Shown piece by piece: positions 16,071 to 20,251 of a stretch of 20,251 nt of DNA. Source of the DNA: Planctomycetota bacterium. GTDB lineage: Bacteria > Planctomycetota > Planctomycetia > Pirellulales > Thermoguttaceae. Both the position numbers and the translations under genes were made by a program. The stretch covers positions 1-20,251 of the forward strand of contig JAHIKV010000227.1 of assembly GCA_018897395.1 (NCBI GenBank), read 5' to 3'. The notes below the pieces were generated by a model. The model had not been told where the DNA came from. It saw nothing but the letters and a program-made list of their open reading frames with translations, and did no database searches. Position 1 is the stretch's first letter, and the number at the start of each line of letters is the position of its first letter.

Positions 16071-17020
16071 CAGCGATTCCTTTCCAGGACATATTGGGCC
16101 AGCGCGCGGAGTCCGTCGGCTTGCGGCCCGAAGCCGGCCACGGCCCGGCAGGCTTCAACGACTAATTGTCGAGCATATTGCGTGCTTCGGTCAAGTCCAA
16201 GAATGCCGGGAAACGTGAGCTTCCCGCGCCGGGCGTCCTTGCCGGTCCGTTTGCCCATCTCGACCTCGGTACTTTGTACGTCCAACAGGTCGTCGGTGAT
16301 CTGGAAAACCAGCCCGAGGCGGCGGCCGTATTCGTCCAGGGCCGCCAATTCCACCTCGTCCGCGCCGGCGACCATCGCCCCCAAACGGAGGGAAACCCGG
16401 ATCATCGCACCGGTCTTCCGGTGGTGAATCGACTCCAGGAGGGAATGATGAATGTTGAATGATGAATGTTGAATGTTTGTCAATTCATCATTCATTATTC
16501 CGCATTCATCATTTCTTTTTCCCGCCTCCACGTCGTCCGCCTGTCCGCCGGCCATGTTGCAGGCGCCGGCGGCCTGGGCCAACGCCACGCAGCACGCCAC
16601 GGCGGTCGCCGGAGGCTCGATCTCGCGGGCCAATGTCTCGAAAGCCAGCGGCAACAGGGCATCGCCGGCGAGAATCGCCGTTGCCTCGTCGAAGGCCTTG
16701 TGGCAGGTCGGTTGCCCACGACGCAGATCGTCGTCGTCCATCGCCGGCAGATCGTCGTGAATCAACGAATAGGCGTGGATCATCTCGACCGCGCAAGCGG
16801 CGGGCATGGCCGACTCGATCTCGCCCCCGCACGCACGGGCGGCCAACAGCACCAGCAGCGGACGAATCCGCTTGCCGGGCGCCAGCAGGCTGTAACGCAT
16901 CGCCTCGCGGAGCCGCGCCGGACAGCCGTCGCCCAGTTGGGTCCGGGCGTCGAGGGCGGCGTCGATCAACGGGCCGAGCGATTGGGAGATTTCGGTGAAA
17001 GAGAGGGTGACGTTTTGCAT
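16070..17020 (-). CDS. ispA: Polyprenyl (farnesyl/geranylgeranyl) diphosphate synthase with repeat insertion
   Basis: A 316-residue trans-prenyltransferase that chains C5 isoprenyl diphosphates. The first Asp-rich motif DDLPAMD (D89, D90, D95) follows AYSLIH, a pattern of short-chain bacterial enzymes. The second is DDLLD (D243-D247), and GGQADD and HHRKTGAMI match the family. Product length (C15 or C20) cannot be fixed from the sequence. Residues about 170-193, between EAGKR and LLESIHH, are foreign: they are translated from an ATTCATCATTC-type repeat inserted in frame in a surface loop. All catalytic motifs are intact, so activity is probably retained. ATG at 17020 has AAGAAG upstream. It is coupled to dxs downstream and follows xseB after 220 bp. 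Confidence 0.95.
   Translation of the reverse strand: MQNVTLSFTEISQSLGPLIDAALDARTQLGDGCPARLREAMRYSLLAPGKRIRPLLVLLAARACGGEIESAMPAACAVEMIHAYSLIHDDLPAMDDDDLRRGQPTCHKAFDEATAILAGDALLPLAFETLAREIEPPATAVACCVALAQAAGACNMAGGQADDVEAGKRNDECGIMNDELTNIQHSSFNIHHSLLESIHHRKTGAMIRVSLRLGAMVAGADEVELAALDEYGRRLGLVFQITDDLLDVQSTEVEMGKRTGKDARRGKLTFPGILGLDRSTQYARQLVVEACRAVAGFGPQADGLRALAQYVLERNR
16444..16514. repeat. AT-rich inverted repeat (GAATGATGAATG type) inside ispA
   Basis: The left part (16444-16475) is made of GATGAATG/TTGAATG units. The right part (16482-16514) is its imperfect reverse complement built on ATTCATCATTC, with a short AT-rich centre. Base composition is sharply AT-rich against the GC-rich gene around it. 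On the ispA strand it reads as about 24 sense codons without a stop (NDECGIMNDELTNIQHSSFN region). Similar translated junk occurs in other planctomycete genes, from memory. Confidence 0.9.
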
Positions 17021-17029
17021 TCACTTCTT

Positions 17030-17136
17030 CGTTTAGCAGCCGCCGGAACGGCGGCTTAATACGGCCACGGCCAGGGCCGACGTACCGAAAGGCCGCTAAA
17101 CGGTTTTTGGCCGACGTGCCGTCGACCGCTAAACGG
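17030..17136. repeat. TTTAGC-bounded element, family C, with internal duplication
   Basis: The element begins CGTTTAGC (17030-17037) with the hairpin AGCCGCCG GAA CGGCGGCT (17038-17056) and ends GCTAAACG (17095-17102). A second imperfect copy of the right part follows: GGCCGACGT at 17075 and 17109, GCTAAACG again at 17128-17135. It lies in the 220-bp gap between xseB and ispA; the remaining 17137-17240 shows only a C-run and no gene. It shares the end motif with families A and B but has its own stem. Confidence 0.8.
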
Positions 17137-17240
17137 CCAATCGTATTCCACCCCCCCAGTTTACGACGTTCGCCACGGTCCGTCCATACCGACACCCCCG
17201 AATCTACGCCATAAACCCCACCCGCCGGACGACTGGTCTG

Positions 17241-17546
17241 CTATGAGCGCCGTCGGCCGCGACGAACGCCGCCTTTTTCCGCGTCGATCGTGGCCGTGTC
17301 GTCGAACGGCTCGGCGATTGGGTTCCCCTCGGCATCGACGCCGCTGAGCAACTCGATCCGCCGCTCGGTCTTTTGCAGCAACTCATAAGATTGCCGCAGC
17401 AGCTTGACCCCCTGCTCGTACTTCTCCAGCGCTTCGTTGAGTCCGACGTCGCCCTCTTCCAGCGCGTGGACGATTTCATCGAGCCGTTTCAGGGCGTCCT
17501 CGAAGTTGAGCGGGGCCGCGTCGTTTTGGTTCTTTTTATCTGTCAT
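17241..17546 (-). CDS. xseB: Exodeoxyribonuclease VII small subunit
   Basis: A 101-residue helical protein with the XseB pattern NFEDALKRLDEIVHALEEGD, then LNEALEKYEQGVKLLRQSYELLQKTERRIELL. The small subunit partners XseA in degrading single-stranded DNA to short oligonucleotides. The C-terminal tail (EKGGVRRGRRRS) is basic and longer than the core of the family, of unclear use. xseA is not beside it. Gene order xseB, ispA, dxs, nadK matches a widespread bacterial cluster. The ribosome binding site is weak (TCGG before ATG 17546). Confidence 0.93.
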   Translation of the reverse strand: MTDKKNQNDAAPLNFEDALKRLDEIVHALEEGDVGLNEALEKYEQGVKLLRQSYELLQKTERRIELLSGVDAEGNPIAEPFDDTATIDAEKGGVRRGRRRS

Positions 17547-17554
17547 CCGAAAAA

Positions 17555-17586
17555 TCGCCGCGTGGACGCGGCGGCTAAACGTTGTT
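17555..17586. repeat. Half copy of family B element, identical over 32 bp to 13173-13204
   Basis: The hairpin CGCCGCG TGGA CGCGGCG, the end GGCTAAACG and the adjoining TTGTT are identical to the right half of the element at 13134-13199 plus 5 bp of its flank. The left hairpin is missing. It lies immediately upstream of xseB, in the guaA-xseB gap. It shows that the hairpin unit, rather than the pair, can be copied or retained singly. Confidence 0.95.
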
Positions 17587-17623
17587 TTGCAATTTTCATG
17601 TTACAATTTGCAATTTGCATTTC
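17586..17623. repeat. AT-rich TTTGCAATTT-type repeat next to the guaA stop
   Basis: A stretch built from TTTGCAATTT, ACAATTTGC and AATTTGCAT units, much more AT-rich than its surroundings, ends 2 bp from the guaA stop codon. It adjoins the half family B element, so the 79-bp gap between guaA and xseB is entirely repeat-derived. It resembles dispersed low-complexity repeats found in other planctomycete genomes (from memory). Confidence 0.7.
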
Positions 17624-17625
17624 CG

Positions 17626-19176
17626 TTATTCCCATTCGATCGTCGCCGGCGGCTTGCTGCTGATGTCGTACACCACGCGATTGACCCCGCCCACTTCGTT
17701 GATGATGCGAGTCGAGATGCGGGCCAGCAGATCGTAGGGCAAGTGGCTCCAGTCGGCGGTCATGAAGTCCTCGGTGTCGATCGAGCGGACGGCGACCACG
17801 TCGTCGTAGGTCCGGGCGTCGCCCATCACGCCCACGCTCTGCACCGGCAGCAAGACGGCGAACGCCTGGGCGGTCTTGCGATACAGCCCGGCCCGCTTGA
17901 TCTCGCCGACCACGATGGCGTCGGCCTCGCGGAGCACGTCGAGCCGCTGCCTGGTCACCTCGCCCACGCAGCGGACGGCCAGCCCGGGACCGGGGAACGG
18001 ATGCCGCCAGACGATGTCCTCGGGCAATCCCAACTGCTCGCCCAGCGTGCGGACTTCGTCCTTGAACAGGTCGCGGAGCGGTTCGATCAGCTCGAACGCC
18101 AGGTCCTTCGGCAGGCCGCCGACGTTGTGGTGCAGCTTGATCGTGGCCGCCGGCCCATCGCGCGAGCCGCCGCTTTCGATCACGTCCGGGTAAAGCGTCC
18201 CCTGGGCCAGGAACCGCGCGTCCTTGACCTTCGCCGCCTCGTCGGCAAAACACTCGATGAAGGCGTGGCCGATCCGCCGGCGTTTATCCTGCGGATCGAC
18301 GGCCCCGGCCAGCGCCGCGAGGAATTTATCCTCGGCCTTGACCACGTGCAGATCGGTCTTGAAGTGGTCGGAAAACTCGCGGATGACCGATTCCTCTTCG
18401 TCTTTGCGCAGCAGGCCGTTGTCGACCAGGATGCAGGAGAGCCGCGGTCCGACGGCCTCGGCCAGCAGCGCGGCGACGACCGACGAATCGACCCCGCCGC
18501 TCAGCCCGCAGATCACCCGCCGCTGGCCCACGCGCCGGCGAACGCATTCGATCGTTTCGCGGGCGAAATCGCCCAGCCTCCACGTGCCCGTGCAGCCGCA
18601 GATGTTTTTCAGAAAGTTGCCGATGATCGCCGCGCCTCGCGGCGTGTGCGTCACCTCGGGATGAAACTGCAAACCGTAGATCGGCAGCCGCCGGTGTTTC
18701 ACCGCCGCCACCGGACAGGTATCGGTGGCGGCCAGCGGCAGGAAGTCGTCGGAGACCCGGGCGACCTGATCGCCGTGGCTCATCCAAACGTCGATCTCGT
18801 CGGGTACGCCGGCCAACAGCTCGTCCGCCCGAGTGACGCGGCAATGGGCGCGGCCGTATTCCCGAGCCGGAAAGTTATGGACCTCTCCGCCCAACGCCTG
18901 GCAGACGAGTTGCATCCCGTAGCAGATACCCAGCACGGGCAGTCCGAGGTCGAAAATCTCCGCGTCGCACTTCGGGGCGCCCGACTCGTAGACGCTGGCC
19001 GGTCCGCCCGAGAGGATCAACCCCCGCGGCGCCAGCTCGCGGATGCGGGCGGCCGTGATGTCGTGCCGGACGATCTCGCAGTAGACGTGCTGCTGACGTA
19101 CCCGCCGGGCTATTAACTGTGCGTATTGCGAGCCGAAATCGAGAACCAGAACCTTTTCGTCGGCCAGCCTCTTCAT
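17626..19176 (-). CDS. guaA: GMP synthase (glutamine-hydrolysing)
   Basis: A 516-residue enzyme converting XMP to GMP with glutamine and ATP. The N-terminal class I glutamine amidotransferase domain has GICYGMQ (nucleophile C85) and FHPEV (H172, E174). The ATP pyrophosphatase domain has the P-loop SGGVDSS (226-232), and the C-terminal dimerisation domain ends in the conserved ATIEWE. The length is normal. ATG at 19176 has GGAGG about 7 nt upstream. It has its own promoter-like sequence and short leader, and its stop is followed by repeats, so it may be a separate unit from xseB-ispA-dxs-nadK despite the same strand. Confidence 0.98.
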   Translation of the reverse strand: MKRLADEKVLVLDFGSQYAQLIARRVRQQHVYCEIVRHDITAARIRELAPRGLILSGGPASVYESGAPKCDAEIFDLGLPVLGICYGMQLVCQALGGEVHNFPAREYGRAHCRVTRADELLAGVPDEIDVWMSHGDQVARVSDDFLPLAATDTCPVAAVKHRRLPIYGLQFHPEVTHTPRGAAIIGNFLKNICGCTGTWRLGDFARETIECVRRRVGQRRVICGLSGGVDSSVVAALLAEAVGPRLSCILVDNGLLRKDEEESVIREFSDHFKTDLHVVKAEDKFLAALAGAVDPQDKRRRIGHAFIECFADEAAKVKDARFLAQGTLYPDVIESGGSRDGPAATIKLHHNVGGLPKDLAFELIEPLRDLFKDEVRTLGEQLGLPEDIVWRHPFPGPGLAVRCVGEVTRQRLDVLREADAIVVGEIKRAGLYRKTAQAFAVLLPVQSVGVMGDARTYDDVVAVRSIDTEDFMTADWSHLPYDLLARISTRIINEVGGVNRVVYDISSKPPATIEWE

Positions 19177-19202
19177 GGTCCACCCTCCGGGGGAAACCCC
19201 GA

Positions 19203-19231
19203 ATTATAGAACTTCCAAGGAGGATTGGCTA
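19203..19231 (-). promoter_or_regulatory. Predicted sigma-70-type promoter of guaA
   Basis: On the minus strand a perfect -10 box TATAAT (19203-19208) lies 17 bp from TAGCCA (19226-19231), which matches 4 of 6 positions of the -35 consensus. Transcription would begin near 19196, giving a leader of about 20 nt. A small hairpin CGGGG/CCCCG (19188-19201) lies between the -10 box and the Shine-Dalgarno. No purine riboswitch fits in so short a leader. Confidence 0.55.
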
Positions 19232-19236
19232 GGGGA

Positions 19237-19317
19237 GCGGCGGAGCCGCAAGAGGTTATTCACGACGCGCGGAATTCCTCTTGTGCCTACGGCACCCCGA
19301 TAGCCAAGCTATCGGGG
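19237..19317. repeat. Cluster of three short hairpins downstream of brnA
   Basis: The hairpins are GCGGC GGA GCCGC (19237-19249), GTGCC TAC GGCAC (19283-19295) and CCCCGATAGC CAA GCTATCGGGG (19295-19317, 10-bp perfect stem). The last two abut, again giving two adjacent hairpins in a gene-end region. They lie 37 bp past the brnA stop and just upstream of the guaA promoter, so they may end the toxin-antitoxin transcript. There is no U-run, and the 177 bp between brnA and guaA hold no gene. Confidence 0.85.
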
Positions 19318-19353
19318 CCACCCGGGGAGGCAAGAAGGGCCGACGCTATCTTC

Positions 19354-19569
19354 TTACCTCGCCCTCTTTTTCTTTTGTCTCTTGATGATCGACACCAAGC
19401 CGCGGAGCGATTCGTTGACCGATTCGTGATCGGGAAAGTATTTAGCAACGTCGGGTTCGATAACCACGACATTCGTGCCCTGGGCATACCTCTTCGCGTA
19501 CTTTCCGCGGACTCCGCCGCTGAAATCGTATTCTTCGAGCATGTCGGGATCATTGCGCATTTTTTTCAT
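19354..19569 (-). CDS. BrnA-like antitoxin, partner of BrnT
   Basis: A 71-residue protein (MKKMRNDPDMLEEYDFSGGV start) with the pattern of short antitoxins found next to BrnT toxins: acidic N-terminus EEYDFSGGVRGKYAKRY, then NVVVIEPDVAKYFPDHESVNESLRGLV, a plausible ribbon-helix-helix DNA-binding fold, and a basic tail. It would bind and neutralise BrnT and repress the pair's promoter. The start at 19569 is preferred over an in-frame start at 19605 because family-like sequence begins here; this gives a 20-bp overlap with brnT. The upstream AAGAAG-type binding site lies inside the toxin gene. The assignment depends partly on context. Confidence 0.8.
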   Translation of the reverse strand: MKKMRNDPDMLEEYDFSGGVRGKYAKRYAQGTNVVVIEPDVAKYFPDHESVNESLRGLVSIIKRQKKKRAR

Positions 19570-19834
19570 GGTTTCTTCTTTCCCTTTTTGTCGCCGCTCT
19601 TGCACTGATGATTCTTACCCGGCCGCCTCGATCCGTATGCACGACCACCAACAATCTATTATGACACGAATGCCCAATTTGGACAAATCGCTCCTCGTCG
19701 GCGGAGTGCAACGGATCGCTGATAGTGAGTGACAAGGGATCCTGGAAAACCGTGCTTGCCTCGTCGAACAAGACGCCGTGCTTCGCCATATTGCTCTTTG
19801 CCTTGCCTGAATCCCATTCAAATTGCAGCGACAT
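19550..19834 (-). CDS. brnT: BrnT-family ribonuclease toxin
   Basis: A 94-residue protein matching the BrnT family (PF04365) throughout: FEWDSGKAKSNMAKHGVLFDEA, then VFQDPLSLTISDPLHSADEERFVQIGHS, RLLVVVHTDRGGRVRIISARAATKRERRNHE. BrnT toxins have a RelE-like fold and cut RNA, arresting growth until the antitoxin is restored. The conserved basic and His/Glu residues of the C-terminal helix (RAATKRERRNHE) are present, so it looks intact. Toxin first and antitoxin second, overlapping, is the standard brnTA order. ATG at 19834 has GAAGG close upstream. A promoter-like pair lies just before it. Confidence 0.93.
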   Translation of the reverse strand: MSLQFEWDSGKAKSNMAKHGVLFDEASTVFQDPLSLTISDPLHSADEERFVQIGHSCHNRLLVVVHTDRGGRVRIISARAATKRERRNHEKNAQ

Positions 19835-19857
19835 AGACCTTCACCCCCATCTATACC

Positions 19858-19886
19858 ACCATAGAGCTTCTACTCCTGGGCGTCAA
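19858..19886 (-). promoter_or_regulatory. Predicted promoter of the brnT-brnA pair
   Basis: On the minus strand TTGACG (19881-19886, 5 of 6 to consensus) and TATGGT (19858-19863, 4 of 6) are separated by exactly 17 bp; a second TATAG follows at 19851-19855. The -10 box lies 24 bp upstream of the toxin ATG. It shares the 117-bp gap with the divergent surE gene, whose own promoter was not recognised. Confidence 0.45.
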
Positions 19887-19951
19887 GCAAACCTTCGCGG
19901 GAGAACTTGCCGACCATTGCTTCGCCCAAGGTGGGTGGATATGATGTCTTC

Positions 19952-20251
19952 ATGTTAATCCTTCTGACCAACGACGACGGCATCTACGCGCCCGGACTGG
20001 CGGCGCTCGAACGGGAACTACGCACACTTGGCGAGGTGGTGGTCGTCGCCCCGGCCACCGAACAGAGCGGCGTCGGACACGCCATCACGTACCTCTCTCC
20101 GCTGATTGTTAAGGAGGTGTTCCGCAACGACAATGGCCCCGGCGACGACCGGCGCTGGGGTTGGGCCGTCGAGGGCAGCCCGGCCGACTGCGTGAAGATC
20201 GGCGTCCAGCAGTTCTGCCCCCGCCCGCCGGATATGGTCGTCAGCGGCATC
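19952..20251 (+). CDS. surE: 5'/3'-nucleotidase SurE (5' part, cut by window end)
   Basis: The first 100 codons are present; the gene continues beyond the window. The N-terminus MLILLTNDDGIYAPGL carries the SurE metal-binding NDD motif (D8, D9), followed by VVVVAPATEQSGVGHAIT, EGSPADCVKIG and VVSGI just before the edge, all matching the nucleotidase that removes phosphate from nucleoside monophosphates. ATG at 19952 is the first start that avoids upstream stops in frame; the ribosome binding site is weak. It is divergent from brnT. Confidence 0.95.
   Translation, partial: MLILLTNDDGIYAPGLAALERELRTLGEVVVVAPATEQSGVGHAITYLSPLIVKEVFRNDNGPGDDRRWGWAVEGSPADCVKIGVQQFCPRPPDMVVSGI

Noticed and set aside
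14203..16158. 651-residue open frame over dxs, and a 532-residue frame on the other strand (14421-16019)
   Set aside because: Both overlap dxs, which has full family motifs; their translations have biased composition and no domain.
17404..19116. 570-residue open frame opposite guaA
   Set aside because: Shadow of guaA on the opposite strand, with no recognisable domain.
19177..19230. Purine riboswitch upstream of guaA
   Set aside because: The predicted leader is only about 20 nt and shows no aptamer-like structure.

Overview
The window looks like a GC-rich chromosomal segment of a planctomycete, possibly a Pirellula-type lineage. This rests on the overall gene style, a very large hybrid signalling kinase, a secreted protein of planctomycete type, and above all the density of short palindromic repeats at gene ends and even inside genes. 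No species can be named from the sequence alone.

Layout. Positions 1-301 are non-coding: a five-fold 21-bp tandem repeat runs into a double-hairpin element. 302-1552 (+) holds a short zincin-type metallopeptidase and a biotin-protein ligase (birA) carrying an in-frame 78-bp palindromic insertion. 1682-1764 (-) is tRNA-Leu(UAG). 1971-7940 (-) encodes a 1989-residue protein: degenerate Ser/Thr kinase, AAA ATPase, helical repeats, GAF, histidine kinase and two receivers. 8379-10378 (-) is a translationally coupled pair, an alpha/beta hydrolase followed by a SAM methyltransferase. It is divergent from a FadL-type outer-membrane protein (10758-12101, +). 12209-19176 (-) is a housekeeping block read right to left: guaA, xseB, a farnesyl/geranylgeranyl diphosphate synthase, dxs, NAD kinase and a secreted hypothetical protein. 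xseB, ispA, dxs and nadK in this order form a familiar bacterial cluster for isoprenoid precursor and cofactor supply. 19354-19834 (-) is a BrnT/BrnA-like toxin-antitoxin pair, and the 5' part of surE (+) runs off the right edge.

The most unusual feature is the repeat landscape. At least seven copies or half-copies of a REP/BIME-like family share TTTAGC...GCTAAA ends around hairpins with different stems. Several unrelated palindromes are interspersed with them. Four genes (birA, the giant kinase, nadK, the secreted protein) take their stop codon from within a palindromic element, and two essential-type genes (birA, ispA) have absorbed repeats in frame. No transposase for these elements is encoded here, so they would have to be mobilised in trans.
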